Positions 35,462 to 46,894 of a stretch of DNA of 64,000 bases are shown piece by piece. Within the stretch, counting starts at the first letter, position 1; each line of letters starts with the position of its first letter. The DNA comes from Streptomyces hayashii (GTDB lineage: Bacteria > Actinomycetota > Actinomycetes > Streptomycetales > Streptomycetaceae). The position numbers were made by a program, and so were the translations under genes. A model generated the notes under the pieces. That model was not told where the DNA came from. It saw only the letters and a list, made by a program, of their open reading frames with translations, and searched no databases. The DNA is taken from the NCBI RefSeq assembly GCF_024539815.1, contig NZ_JAHHIU010000009.1:62001-126000 (forward strand), read 5' to 3'.

Positions 35462-35536
35462 TCAGCCGGAGACCGCGAAGGTGGAGTGAACGAACGTCTG
35501 GCCGCTGCGCACAGCGCCCCTGGTGGTGACAGTCAT
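35462..35536 (-). CDS. Possible 24-residue leader peptide
   Basis: MTVTTRGAVRSGQTFVHSTF then AVSG. The ATG is 8 bases after GGGAGG (35545-35550), one of the best ribosome sites in the window. The frame ends 109 bp before rsgA on the same strand. I do not recognise the peptide. It could be an attenuator-type leader or a small protein; its hydroxyl- and valine-rich composition gives no clear function. Confidence 0.45.
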   Translation of the reverse strand: MTVTTRGAVRSGQTFVHSTFAVSG

Positions 35537-35553
35537 CGGTCACACCTCCCTGT

Positions 35554-35888
35554 TCCTCGTACGGCTCACCGCGACGGCCGACTCGGCCCCGCGTAAGGCT
35601 CCCTCAGGATACGGACGACAGTAGTCGGTTGCCACTCATTTTCCGTCGCGCGAGACCGCAGACACGGCCCGGGCCGGCAGCAAACGCAACCGGCAGAAAG
35701 TGCACATGCATCGAAAGCAGAGCAAGAGGCGCAGGCATGCACGCGGCGAAGGCAGTGCAGGGTACGGGCGGAGTAACGGCGGCGTCGCCACGGCGGCGTT
35801 GGCCACCGTCCACCGGTCTTGAGCGCTCGCAAGAGAAAAGGCAAGAAGGTAATCCCCTCCTTGCCACTCTCAACCTATAGCGCACTGG
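35554..35888. other. Gene-less spacer between leader peptide and rox
   Basis: Frames on both strands here are short and of shadow composition. The right end holds the rifamycin-associated element; otherwise I see no gene or clear signal. Confidence 0.5.
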
Positions 35889-35907
35889 GGGGCTTGCCGC
35901 AAGGCCC
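35889..35907. promoter_or_regulatory. Rifamycin-associated element (RAE) upstream of rox
   Basis: GGGGCTTGCCGCAAGGCCC is a 19-bp imperfect inverted repeat that differs, as I recall, at one base from the published RAE consensus GGGGCTTGCGGCAAGGCCC. RAEs precede rifamycin-inducible resistance genes in actinomycetes. It is 58 bp before the rox start codon. Confidence 0.8.
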
Positions 35908-35916
35908 CCGTCCTGA

Positions 35917-37392
<1,476 letters not shown>

Positions 37393-37418
37393 ACCGTAGA
37401 CCCGACGACGCCCGGCCG

Positions 37419-37574
37419 GACCACCTCCGCGACGACGACAGGCGGGTGAACGAACCACCTCCGCGACCACGACAGGCGGGCGAACGAACCACCTCCGCGA
37501 CCACAACAAGTGAGCGAACGGACCACCTGCGCGACCACACAAGCGGGCGACCGGTCCCTGCGCGACCACAACGG
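37419..37574. repeat. 34-bp tandem repeat, about 4.5 units
   Basis: Units of 33-34 bp with core ACCACCTCCGCGACCACGAC, the second and third nearly identical, the outer ones degenerate. It begins 26 bp after the rox stop. From 37630 to 37710 a second array of GACCGACC-like words follows. No gene lies in 37393-37867, the space between convergent stops. Confidence 0.92.
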
Positions 37575-37867
37575 ATGCCCGACGACATCTCCGGCCGGAC
37601 GGTGTGTTGGGACGAGGTCAGGTGCCCGACGGACAGTTCCGACCGACCGGACCTGTCGACCGGACCTGCCGACTGGTCCGACCGACTGGCCCGACCGACC
37701 GGTCAGGGCGGCCGGCCCGATAGGCCGCCGCACCTCAACACGCCGGCATACCTCGGCCGTCATGCCGCATCAGATAGGCCGTACCGGTCGTCCGCCGGCC
37801 TCGGTGGTAGCCGGCCTCGGCCGCCCGCCGGCCCCGGTCGTGCGTCGGCCTCGATCGGCGACCTCGC

Positions 37868-39361
37868 TCAAGAAACGGTGCACGTCTTCCCGTTGAGGGT
37901 GAAGGCGTAGGGCGCCGAGTTCTTCTTCTGCCAGGAGGCGAGGAACCCGAAGGTGAGGGTGCCGTTCGCGGAGACGGTGCGGTTGTAGTCGGCGGCGGTC
38001 GCGGTGACGCGCGAGCCGTTCTGGGCGAGGCTCGCGTCCCACATCTGGTCCACCCGCTGGCCGTCGCGGAAGGACCAGGCCACGCGCCAGGAATCGAGGG
38101 CGTCGGCAGTCGTGACGGTGACGGTGGCCTGGAAGCCGTCCGGCCACTGGTTGACCAGGTCGTACCGGACCTCGCAGGCCGCCTCGGTCTCGCTCCCCCC
38201 GGCGCCCGCCGTGGACGACGAGGTCCCCTGCGGCTCGGGGTCGGGCTTGCTCGCGGTGGCGGTTCCGGCGCCGTCCGCCGACGGTGTGCGGTCTGTGGAC
38301 GGCGCCGGGCCGGACGAGGACGGCGCGGCGGAGGTGGCCGGCGTGCCGGACGGCAGGGCGGAGCCCGGTCCGGCCACCGGGCTGCTGTCGGTGGGGCCGC
38401 TCTTGGCGATCGTGTCGCCACCGCTGCCGCCGGGCATCATCGAGACGGCGAGCGCCAGCCCCGAGACGAGGACGGCGGCGGTGAGCAGTGCGTTGCGCCG
38501 TACGCGCGCCTTGCTCGCGGCGGCTCGTTCGGCCGCGCCCTCCGGGTCCGAGGTGTCGGGGCGTCCGGGGCCGAGGCGCACCTCGGCGGCACGGCGACGG
38601 CGCTCCAGATAGGCGAGGCCGCCCCAGCCGATCACGCCCTGGGCGAGGGCTGCGGGCAGCCCGCCCCCGTGCAGGCGCAGACAGGCTGCCGCCTCCGCGC
38701 ACTCCACACAGGTGGCGAGGTGCCGGGAGAGGTCCGCCGGAGTGTCGGCGGCGGGCGAGCGGGTGACGGCGTCCAGCAGCCGGACGTAGCTGCGGCACTC
38801 CGCGTCCATCGGCGTGTCGAGATGGTTGCGGTGGCAGCGGTCTCGAAACAGGCCGCGGACTTCGTTGAGCTCTTCCACGGCGGCGGCCGGGTCCAGGCCC
38901 TGACGGCGGACGACTGCGTGCAGCGGCAGCGCCTCGACCTCCGCGAGCCACAGCAGAGCGGCGTCCGGTTCCTGCATGTCGCGCAGGCCGCGCAAGGCTA
39001 TGGGACGGCTCAGGGGCGGTCCGACGTAGCGTGCGGCCTTGCCGGAGTTCAGCCACAGCCGCAGGTCGGGGTCGAGTTTGTGGCCTTGGCCCTGGGTCTC
39101 CCAGGCGGCCGCGGTGGTGCGTACGGCGGTCAGCAACAAGGGGATCCGCGGCAACCGGGACGAACGGCGGCCGGCACCTCGTGCGGTGCCGTCCTCGGCG
39201 GCGCGGGCCTCGCGTATGCCGAGCGCGAACGCCTCTCGGGCCAGTTGGTTCGCCGCGGTCGAGCCGGACGTGCACAGGTCCGCGTACGACAGGACGGCGT
39301 CCCAGCACTCGGAGAACAGCGCGGCCTCGGCGGCGTCCTTCGGGGTCGGCAGGTCGGGCAT
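37868..39361 (-). CDS. Membrane protein with sigma-like and zinc-finger cytoplasmic parts and an extracellular cellulose-binding CBM2 domain
   Basis: A 497-residue protein. The N-terminal region (about 10-185) is helical and resembles the early regions of ECF sigma factors (ALFSECWDAVLSYADLC, ANQLAREAFALGIREA). A zinc anti-sigma-like motif follows: H214, C218, C221 in RHLATCVECAEAA. One transmembrane helix is at about 290-308 (NALLTAAVLVSGLALAVSMM), then a Ser/Thr/Pro linker. Residues 396-497 are a family 2 carbohydrate-binding module with the two flanking cysteines and conserved tryptophans (W406, W425, W441, W477). Such modules bind cellulose or xylan. The layout, cytoplasmic regulator-like part plus outside polysaccharide binder, suggests a sensor. 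ATG at 39361 with AGGAGA upstream. No catalytic domain is present. Confidence 0.85.
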   Translation of the reverse strand: MPDLPTPKDAAEAALFSECWDAVLSYADLCTSGSTAANQLAREAFALGIREARAAEDGTARGAGRRSSRLPRIPLLLTAVRTTAAAWETQGQGHKLDPDLRLWLNSGKAARYVGPPLSRPIALRGLRDMQEPDAALLWLAEVEALPLHAVVRRQGLDPAAAVEELNEVRGLFRDRCHRNHLDTPMDAECRSYVRLLDAVTRSPAADTPADLSRHLATCVECAEAAACLRLHGGGLPAALAQGVIGWGGLAYLERRRRAAEVRLGPGRPDTSDPEGAAERAAASKARVRRNALLTAAVLVSGLALAVSMMPGGSGGDTIAKSGPTDSSPVAGPGSALPSGTPATSAAPSSSGPAPSTDRTPSADGAGTATASKPDPEPQGTSSSTAGAGGSETEAACEVRYDLVNQWPDGFQATVTVTTADALDSWRVAWSFRDGQRVDQMWDASLAQNGSRVTATAADYNRTVSANGTLTFGFLASWQKKNSAPYAFTLNGKTCTVS

Positions 39362-39897
39362 GGGTCTCCTGCATCCACAAGCAAGGTCAACTCACCACGA
39401 CGGCAATGGAGTTGGGGGGAACCTCGCGGCAGGGGCAGAGCTTTTCACGTCTCCTGCACAACTGACAAGCGCCCTGTTCAGATGTCATGTCAGGACGCCA
39501 GGACAGGAAGCCAGAAGGCGGCCGCGCCCGCCACTCCGACCTGTTGTACGGGCACGGACGGCCTCGTGTTCAACGCCGACGCCGACTTTCGAGACCGGTT
39601 TCGCAGACGTTCCGCACAGACCACCTCGAACCGACCGTTCCGGACGGACCGCTTCGGACGGACCGCTTCGGCCAATCCTTCGGACGGACCGTCCCGGACG
39701 CCCGTCCCGAGCGGACCATACCGAAGGGCCCGTTCCGAACGGCCCGTTCTCCGAGCGGCCCGTTCCGAACGGACTGTCTCGACTCGCGCCGCCTGAGCCG
39801 CCTGAGCCATCTGCGCCCGGGTTGCATCCGAGTTGCTTCGGGGCTGCCGCGGATCGGAGTTGCTTCGAAACCGGTTCCTGGACCATACGTCCGGGGA
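39362..39897. other. Gene-less spacer with CGGACGGACCGCTT repeats
   Basis: Contains the promoter region of the CBM2 gene at its left end and, at about 39640-39780, degenerate copies of TTCGGACGGACCG and GCCCGTTCCGAACGG words. No gene is supported. Confidence 0.6.
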
Positions 39898-41217
39898 CTA
39901 TACGGTCGCCGCGTCCTGGGCCGGAAGGCTGTCCATGAAAGAGCTCACCGAGAAGACCGCGCGACCGGGCCCGGGCGGGCCGTAGCCGGGCGGCGAGGAG
40001 AGGCCGAACTCGTCCATGGTGGCGCGGTAGGCCTGCAGCAGCCGGATGTGGTACTCCAGCGGCGCACCCTGCGGGTTGGCCTTGCCGAGCGGGGTCGTGG
40101 GCTCCGGACACCAGGTGGTGAAGCGTGGCGTGATGCCGTGCGACATGAAGAAACGCAGGCCCTCCGTGGTGGAGGCGATGGCCTCGTCGACGGTCCCGAA
40201 GCCGAACGGCTCGGCCATCTCGACCCCCGCGACGAAGTTGGGGATGACGTTGCGGGCGCCGAAGATCTCGGCCGAGTCGAGGATTCGCTTGTGCCACTCG
40301 TCGCGGCCGACGTAGCGCTCCTTGCCCGGGCAGTACAGCTCGAACAGCCTGCGGTCCCACACCTCGTAGTTGGGGTGGTAGATCTGCACCCCGTAGTCCT
40401 TGAAACGCTGCACGTCGTCGCGAGGCAGCGCCTGGGCGACGACCTTGCCGATCCAGCGGCCCGGGAACCGCTCCTCGATGGCCTTGGCGTAGTGGCCGTA
40501 GAAGTCGGCCTCGTCACGACCTGCGACGGTCTTGGTGATCGCGCCGCCGGTGAGCGTGTAGGCCGTGGACGCCTTCTGGGTGTCGTAGCGGTCGATGATC
40601 TCCAGGGCCTCCAGGACCTCCTCGACGTCCTTCACACCCGTGTAGGGCCGCCCGGCCGCCTTGTGCTGGCGCCAGTTGTGGTTGATGTCGCAGTACTGGC
40701 ACTCCTCCTTGGCGCCGAAATACTGACACACCCGGAAAACGGTCAGGTAAATGAGGTAACCCCACTGGATGGTGGGTGCGACCTCCATGACGGACTTCCC
40801 GTTGGAGAGCTTGTGCCGGTAGTACTCGGGCATCGGAGGCACCCCGACGTCGGCGATGCGCTGCCCGTCGAGGTACAGGCCGAGCAGGCCCTCGTCGTCC
40901 GCCGCGACGCGATAGGGCGAGGTGGGGTTCACCCGGACCGAGACGACCGTGCGCCGCAGGTCGTAGGGCCCACCCGTGAGGATGATCTCCTCCGGCGGGC
41001 GGCGCAGCGCGGCCTCGCCGAGCTCGGGCAGGGTGCCGTGGTCGAAGGAGAAGATGAAGTACGACTTCGGCTTCACCTCCCCCGACTCGTTGTCGCTGAG
41101 GGCCGAGGCGTCGAAGGCCACGCCTCCGCGCAGGAGGTCCTCCTTGATGACGGCCTCCCGCGGAACATGCGGAAACCGCTCCATCAGATCCTCGACCAGC
41201 GCGGTACGGCTGTCCAT
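39898..41217 (-). CDS. Radical SAM enzyme with CX8CX2C cluster motif
   Basis: A 439-residue radical S-adenosylmethionine protein of unknown reaction. The iron-sulfur ligands are C164, C173 and C176 in FRVCQYFGAKEECQYCDI, a CX8CX2C spacing instead of the usual CX3CX2C. The barrel continues with a GGAI SAM-contact motif (YTLTGGAITK), IYHPNYEVWDRRLFELYCPGK and a late SHGITPRFTTWCPEPTTPLG. The N-terminal 150 residues are an additional domain. Similar spacing deviations occur in HmdB-like and other divergent branches. The ATG at 41217 is preceded by GGGAGGAGAG. It is divergent from aldO (150 bp between starts). I cannot assign a substrate. Confidence 0.85.
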   Translation of the reverse strand: MDSRTALVEDLMERFPHVPREAVIKEDLLRGGVAFDASALSDNESGEVKPKSYFIFSFDHGTLPELGEAALRRPPEEIILTGGPYDLRRTVVSVRVNPTSPYRVAADDEGLLGLYLDGQRIADVGVPPMPEYYRHKLSNGKSVMEVAPTIQWGYLIYLTVFRVCQYFGAKEECQYCDINHNWRQHKAAGRPYTGVKDVEEVLEALEIIDRYDTQKASTAYTLTGGAITKTVAGRDEADFYGHYAKAIEERFPGRWIGKVVAQALPRDDVQRFKDYGVQIYHPNYEVWDRRLFELYCPGKERYVGRDEWHKRILDSAEIFGARNVIPNFVAGVEMAEPFGFGTVDEAIASTTEGLRFFMSHGITPRFTTWCPEPTTPLGKANPQGAPLEYHIRLLQAYRATMDEFGLSSPPGYGPPGPGRAVFSVSSFMDSLPAQDAATV

Positions 41218-41313
41218 CCGACTCTCCTCCCGGCTCAGGCGTACGACTCCTCACGGTATGCCCCCGCCGACGCGAGGGCGGGGGCGGGGGGCCTCGTGTT
41301 GCGGGCAGGGTAG

Positions 41314-42612
<1,299 letters not shown>

Positions 42613-42631
42613 CGCCCGACCGGCTCCCCGA

Positions 42632-42665
42632 CTTTATAAAGCCCCTTTCCTAACCCCTTGTCGAA
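42632..42665. promoter_or_regulatory. Operator candidates before the ROK gene
   Basis: CTTTATAAAG is a perfect 10-bp palindrome (42632-42641). TAACCCCTTGTCGAA (42651-42665) recurs with 13 of 15 bases before the sugar-transporter operon (44529-44543), suggesting a shared binding site for the ROK regulator. Confidence 0.5.
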
Positions 42666-42744
42666 CCCTGCGGCACCCCATAGCCTGGCGCGGCGCCGGT
42701 GCCGTCGCAGTGCTGGCCCGCCGGTATGCGAAGGGACGGCAGGG

Positions 42745-44016
42745 ATGAGGGGGGCACGTTCCATGAAGCGCGGCACATCTCGGGACATCCGCACCGCGAA
42801 CCGCTACGAGGTGCTGCGCCAGATCATCGCCGCGTCGCCCACCTCCCGGCAGGAGCTCGCGGCCGCGACCGGTCTCTCGCTCGCCACCGTCGCCACCCTG
42901 GTCGGCGAGCTTCTCGATCTTCATATGATCACGGAGGTCGGGTTCGAGGACTCGGCGGGCGGCCGCCCCCGGGGGCTCGTGGCCGTCAACGCGTCGGGGG
43001 GCGCGTTGATCGGCGTGGACATCGCGGAGACGTACGTCCATGTCGAGCTGTTCGATCTCGCGCTGAACGTGCTGGCGCGCGCCGAGGAGAACATGCGGCC
43101 CGGTGAGAGCCGTCCGCAGCAGGTGGTGAGCCATGTCGCCGCGGCCGCCGGTTCGGTGGTCGCGCAGGCCGGGGTCGAGGCCGCGCGGGTGCTCGGCGTC
43201 GGGGTGAGCGTGCCCGGTCAGGTGGACCGCGCGACGGGTACCTCCGAGTACGCGCCCAACTGGGACTGGCACGACGTTCCGTTGCTCGACCTGCTCTCCG
43301 AACACATCGCGTATCCCCTGTACCTGGACAATCCGCTGCGGGCCGGCGCGGTCGCCGAGCTGTGGTTCGGAGCGGCGCGCGGGCACGGCGACGCCGTGGT
43401 GGTCAACCTCGGGACCGGCGTCGGCGCCGGCCTGGTGCTCGGCGGCGAACTGCACCGGGGGGTGAGCAACAGCGCCGGCGAGTGGGGGCACACCACTCTC
43501 GTGCTGGACGGCCGACTGTGCCGTTGCGGCAATCGCGGCTGCGTCGAGGCCTATGTCGGCGCGCCGGGAATCATGCAGAATCTCGGTGAACTCTTCCCGC
43601 ACAGCCCCCTGTTGCACCCTGACGACCAGACCGCCACCATCGACGCGCTGGCGATCGCGGTCGCGGCGAACGATCCGGAGGCCGTCCAGGTCGTCCGCGA
43701 GACGGCGCGTTACCTCGGTGCGGGCATCGCCAACCTCATCAACATGCTCAATCCCGAGGTGGTCGTGCTGAGCAGCTGGGTCGCCGCTCGGCTCGGCGAG
43801 CCCCTCCTGAAGGAGGTGCGCGCGGCGGTGGCGAGGCATGCGCTGAAGCGGCCGCTGGCGGCCAATCGGATCGTCGTCAGCCCGATTCCGACCGACCCGG
43901 CCTGTCTGGGTGCGGCGACGTTCGCGCTGGAAGGGGCGTTGCAGTCCGTCGGTCAGCGTAACGCCAGACGCATCGCGTCGGCGGGCGCGCGCAGCCGTAC
44001 GGCGCCGTCCGGATGA
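42745..44016 (+). CDS. ROK-family sugar-responsive repressor
   Basis: About 423 residues. The N-terminal winged helix (RTANRYEVLRQIIAASPTSRQELAAATGLSLATVATLVGEL) binds DNA. The ROK sugar-kinase-like domain has the ATP-site-like VNLGTGVGAGLVLGG, EWGHTTLV and the zinc motif CRCGNRGCVE. Such proteins typically repress a neighbouring sugar-uptake operon until the sugar is present. Here the target is most likely the ABC importer and beta-galactosidase that follow. The ATG at 42745 has AAGGGA 8 bases upstream; an ATG at 42763, after GAGGGGGG, is equally plausible. Confidence 0.9.
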   Translation: MRGARSMKRGTSRDIRTANRYEVLRQIIAASPTSRQELAAATGLSLATVATLVGELLDLHMITEVGFEDSAGGRPRGLVAVNASGGALIGVDIAETYVHVELFDLALNVLARAEENMRPGESRPQQVVSHVAAAAGSVVAQAGVEAARVLGVGVSVPGQVDRATGTSEYAPNWDWHDVPLLDLLSEHIAYPLYLDNPLRAGAVAELWFGAARGHGDAVVVNLGTGVGAGLVLGGELHRGVSNSAGEWGHTTLVLDGRLCRCGNRGCVEAYVGAPGIMQNLGELFPHSPLLHPDDQTATIDALAIAVAANDPEAVQVVRETARYLGAGIANLINMLNPEVVVLSSWVAARLGEPLLKEVRAAVARHALKRPLAANRIVVSPIPTDPACLGAATFALEGALQSVGQRNARRIASAGARSRTAPSG

Positions 44017-44276
44017 GCGGCCGTCCGCCTGACGCGGCACGACCGGGAGGGCACGCACGCGGTGCGTCCAGCCCGGGCCCGGGCGAACCCGGTCGTAAGC
44101 GTGCGCGTTCACGTCGAACGCGTCCGCCGCTCGACCACGGCACAGCGGAGGACCGAAGCTCCCCCACCGACACAGCGGAAGGCCGAAGCTCCACCACCGG
44201 CACGGCCGGGGCGCTTCGCCTTGCCGCGGCCTGGAGAAGGCGGCGGTGACTCGCCCCGGTGCGGGACGGATCCGTC

Positions 44277-44348
44277 GGGCCCACGCCACCCGGGCCGGAA
44301 GGGCCCACGCCACCCGGGCCGGGCGGGCCCACGCGGCCCGGGCCGGGC
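44277..44348. repeat. 24-bp tandem repeat, three units
   Basis: Three contiguous 24-bp units with core GGGCCCACGCCACCCGGGCC; units differ by 2-4 bases. Lies after the ROK gene, just before its terminator. The flanking non-coding DNA (44017-44276) shows no gene. Confidence 0.95.
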
Positions 44349-44380
44349 GGTAGTTCGCACGGCGTTCGCCCCCTTGGACC

Positions 44381-44413
44381 GAGGGCCGCCGGCTCCTGAC
44401 ACCGGCGGCCCTC
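44381..44413 (+). terminator. Terminator hairpin between ROK gene and transporter operon
   Basis: Perfect 12-bp stem GAGGGCCGCCGG / CCGGCGGCCCTC with a 9-base loop. Confidence 0.85.
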
Positions 44414-44528
44414 ATCTCCCCTCCCGCCTCACCCCAGCCTTGCCGCGCACCGCTTCTCCACAACACGCACCGGAAACCCGCCTGTTCGCCATGCCGAACC
44501 GATCACAACGCTTCGAACAGACTTCGTC

Positions 44529-44543
44529 CAACCCCTTGCCGAA
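44529..44543 (+). promoter_or_regulatory. Operator candidate before the sugar-importer operon
   Basis: CAACCCCTTGCCGAA matches TAACCCCTTGTCGAA upstream of the ROK gene. It is followed by CGAAGG-4-TCGAAGG direct repeats and lies 100 bp before the first gene of the operon. Confidence 0.5.
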
Positions 44544-44642
44544 GGCTTAGTCGAAGGTTAACGTCCCGCTCCGCAGCGTCATTTGAGCCACCCGGCACCG
44601 AAGCCGTCGAGCCGCAGCCGTAGTCGAGACAAGGACGTCACC

Positions 44643-45908
44643 ATGTCGGCAATGAGCAACAGCAACTGGTCCCGCCGATCCCTCTTCCGGGCCGCGGCGG
44701 GCATGGCCGCGGCCGGCACCCTCGCCGCCTGCGGCAGCAACAACGGCAGAAGCGGGGGATCGGGTTCGGGCGTCGACCTGACGCAGTTCTTCCACGCGTA
44801 CGGCGAGCCGGGCACCGAGCAGGCGATCAAGAAGTACGCGAAGGCCTACGACAAGGCCAACGTGACCACGCAGTGGATCACGAGCGCCGACTTCGAGAGC
44901 AAGCTCTTCGCCACGCTGCTCACCAAGAGCGCGCCCGACCTGTTCGAGTTCCACCCGCAGATCCAGATGATCAAGAGCGGTCAGGTGGCGGACCTGACCG
45001 ACATCGTCGAACCCGTCAAGAGCGACTTCAATCCGGCCGACATCAAGTCGCACACGGTCGACGGCAAGATATACGGCGTCCGCATGATCGACGACCCGCA
45101 GTTCTTCTTCTACCGCAAGTCGATGCTGGAGAAGGCCAACGTCCAGGTTCCGACCACGCTCGACGAGCTGATGGAAGCCGCCGCCAAGCTCACCACCGGC
45201 AAGGTCAAGGGCCTGTACATGGGCGACGACCTGCACAGCGTCATCAACCCGATGATCTGGTCGGCGGGAGCCGACACCCTCGACGCGAAGAACCAGATCG
45301 CGTACCACACCCCCGGCGTCATCGAGGGCATCAAGAAGATGCGCAAGCTGTTCACCAGCGGCCACCTTCTCCTCGGCGCGCCGACCGCGTCCTGGGACCC
45401 CTCCTCGCTCAACCAGGGTCTGTGCGCCATCCAGTTCTGCGGCATGTGGGCGATGCCGGCCATCCAGAAGGCGCTCGGCGACGACTGGGGCGTCTTCCCC
45501 TTCCCCAAGACCGTCGACTCCGGCAAGCCGTCGGTCTACAACGGCGGTTGGTCGATGTTCGTCAACGCCAAGGGCAAGAACGTCGACGCGGCCAAGGAAT
45601 ACGTCAAGTGGCTGTGGATCGACCAGAAGAAGTACCAGGAGGAGTGGGCCACGTCCTTCGGCTTCCACATTCCGCCGCGCACCTCGATCGCGCAGACCGC
45701 CACCAAGCTCAAGTCGGGCAATGCCGCCGAGGGCGTCAAGCTGTTCAACGAGTTCGGGCACTTCGACAACATCGGCTGGACCCAGGCCATGATCACCTCG
45801 CTGGAGGACGTCTTCGCCAACGCGGTCCGCAAGGACATGGACCCGGAGGCCGCGCTGGACAAGGCCGACGCGGCCGTCAACCGCGAACTCAAGAAGCTGT
45901 TCGGATAG
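44643..45908 (+). CDS. ABC importer sugar-binding lipoprotein
   Basis: Extracytoplasmic solute-binding protein of family 1 (421 aa) for a carbohydrate importer. The leader carries a twin-arginine motif (RRSLFRAAAG) and a lipobox GTLAACGS, so it is exported by Tat and anchored as a lipoprotein at the modified cysteine. The mature two-lobe fold shows typical signs such as AIKKYAKAYDKANVTTQWI, APDLFEFHPQIQMI and NGGWSMFVNAKGKNVDAAKEYVKWL. The ATG at 44643 follows AAGGAC. First gene of a four-gene operon ending in a GH2 beta-galactosidase, so the ligand is probably a beta-galactoside or galacto-oligosaccharide. Confidence 0.93.
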   Translation: MSAMSNSNWSRRSLFRAAAGMAAAGTLAACGSNNGRSGGSGSGVDLTQFFHAYGEPGTEQAIKKYAKAYDKANVTTQWITSADFESKLFATLLTKSAPDLFEFHPQIQMIKSGQVADLTDIVEPVKSDFNPADIKSHTVDGKIYGVRMIDDPQFFFYRKSMLEKANVQVPTTLDELMEAAAKLTTGKVKGLYMGDDLHSVINPMIWSAGADTLDAKNQIAYHTPGVIEGIKKMRKLFTSGHLLLGAPTASWDPSSLNQGLCAIQFCGMWAMPAIQKALGDDWGVFPFPKTVDSGKPSVYNGGWSMFVNAKGKNVDAAKEYVKWLWIDQKKYQEEWATSFGFHIPPRTSIAQTATKLKSGNAAEGVKLFNEFGHFDNIGWTQAMITSLEDVFANAVRKDMDPEAALDKADAAVNRELKKLFG

Positions 45909-45928
45909 GCCGCGGGACGGACCTCGAC

Positions 45929-46894
45929 ATGTCGACGACCGAGACGCGCGACCTCGCGCGCCCCGCCGCGGGGAAGGCCTCACCGGCCAAGCCGCGGCGG
46001 GGACTGCGGGGCAGCCCCACCGTCAACTTCTGGCTTTTCACCGGGCCGTTCCTCATCGGACTGGCGATCTTCGTCTACGCCCCGATCCTGTGGAGCATCT
46101 GGCTCAGCTTCTTCGAAGCCCGCTTCACCGTCACGCCCGACAAGTTCGTCGGCTTCGAGAACTACACGTACATGCTGACGAACGACGACTTCGTCGGCTC
46201 CCTCGGCACCTTCACCGCCTTCGCCGCGTTCATCGTGCCCACCACCTGGGCGCTCTCGCTGGGCCTGGCCCTGCTGGTGCACCGGCTGCGCTTCATGCGG
46301 GCGTTCTTCCGTTCGGTGTTCTTCCTGCCGACCGCGTGCAGCTATGTGGCCGCCTCGCTGATCTGGAAGATGTCCATCTTCAGCGGGGTCCGCTTCGGCA
46401 TGATGAACACGGTCCTCGGCTGGTTCGGGATCGAGAACATCGCCTGGCTGGTCGACCCCAATCCGCCCTGGTACTGGGTCGTCATCGTCTCGGCACGGTT
46501 GTGGTTGCAGTCCGGTTTCTACATGATCCTGTTTCTGGCCGCGTTGCAGAACATTCCGGGTGAGCTGTACGAGGCGGCCGCCATCGACGGCGCCAAGCCC
46601 GGCTGGCAGACGTTCCGTTACATCACGTTGCCGCAGCTGCGCGCCACGTCCACCGCGGTGATCCTGCTGCTCCTGATCGCGGCCTACCAGGCTTTCGACG
46701 AGTTCTACAACCTCCTGTCGAAGACCACCTGGGGCCGTCCGCCCCTCGTGGAGCTGTACTACAAGGCCCTGGGCGAGAGCCAGGACTACGGTTCCGGCAG
46801 CGCGGGCGCGGTGATCCTGACCGTCCTGATCTGCGCCGTGACCCTGCTCCAGGGCAAGTTCCTGGGCTTCGGAAGGGGGGAGGAGTCCAAGTGA
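45929..46894 (+). CDS. ABC importer permease 1 (MalF-like)
   Basis: A 321-residue inner-membrane permease with six or seven membrane segments, beginning WLFTGPFLIGLAIFVYAPILW. The cytoplasmic EAA loop that contacts the ATPase is ELYEAAAIDGAKPGWQTFRYITLPQL. The start is the ATG at 45929, 20 bp after the binding-protein stop; a longer frame upstream is a shadow. The ATPase itself is not encoded here, as usual in Streptomyces where a shared MsiK-type ATPase serves many importers. Confidence 0.93.
   Translation: MSTTETRDLARPAAGKASPAKPRRGLRGSPTVNFWLFTGPFLIGLAIFVYAPILWSIWLSFFEARFTVTPDKFVGFENYTYMLTNDDFVGSLGTFTAFAAFIVPTTWALSLGLALLVHRLRFMRAFFRSVFFLPTACSYVAASLIWKMSIFSGVRFGMMNTVLGWFGIENIAWLVDPNPPWYWVVIVSARLWLQSGFYMILFLAALQNIPGELYEAAAIDGAKPGWQTFRYITLPQLRATSTAVILLLLIAAYQAFDEFYNLLSKTTWGRPPLVELYYKALGESQDYGSGSAGAVILTVLICAVTLLQGKFLGFGRGEESK

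Noticed and set aside
35629..35880. An 83-codon plus-strand frame between the leader peptide and rox
   Set aside because: No ribosome site, no similarity recognised, and its end runs into the rox promoter region.
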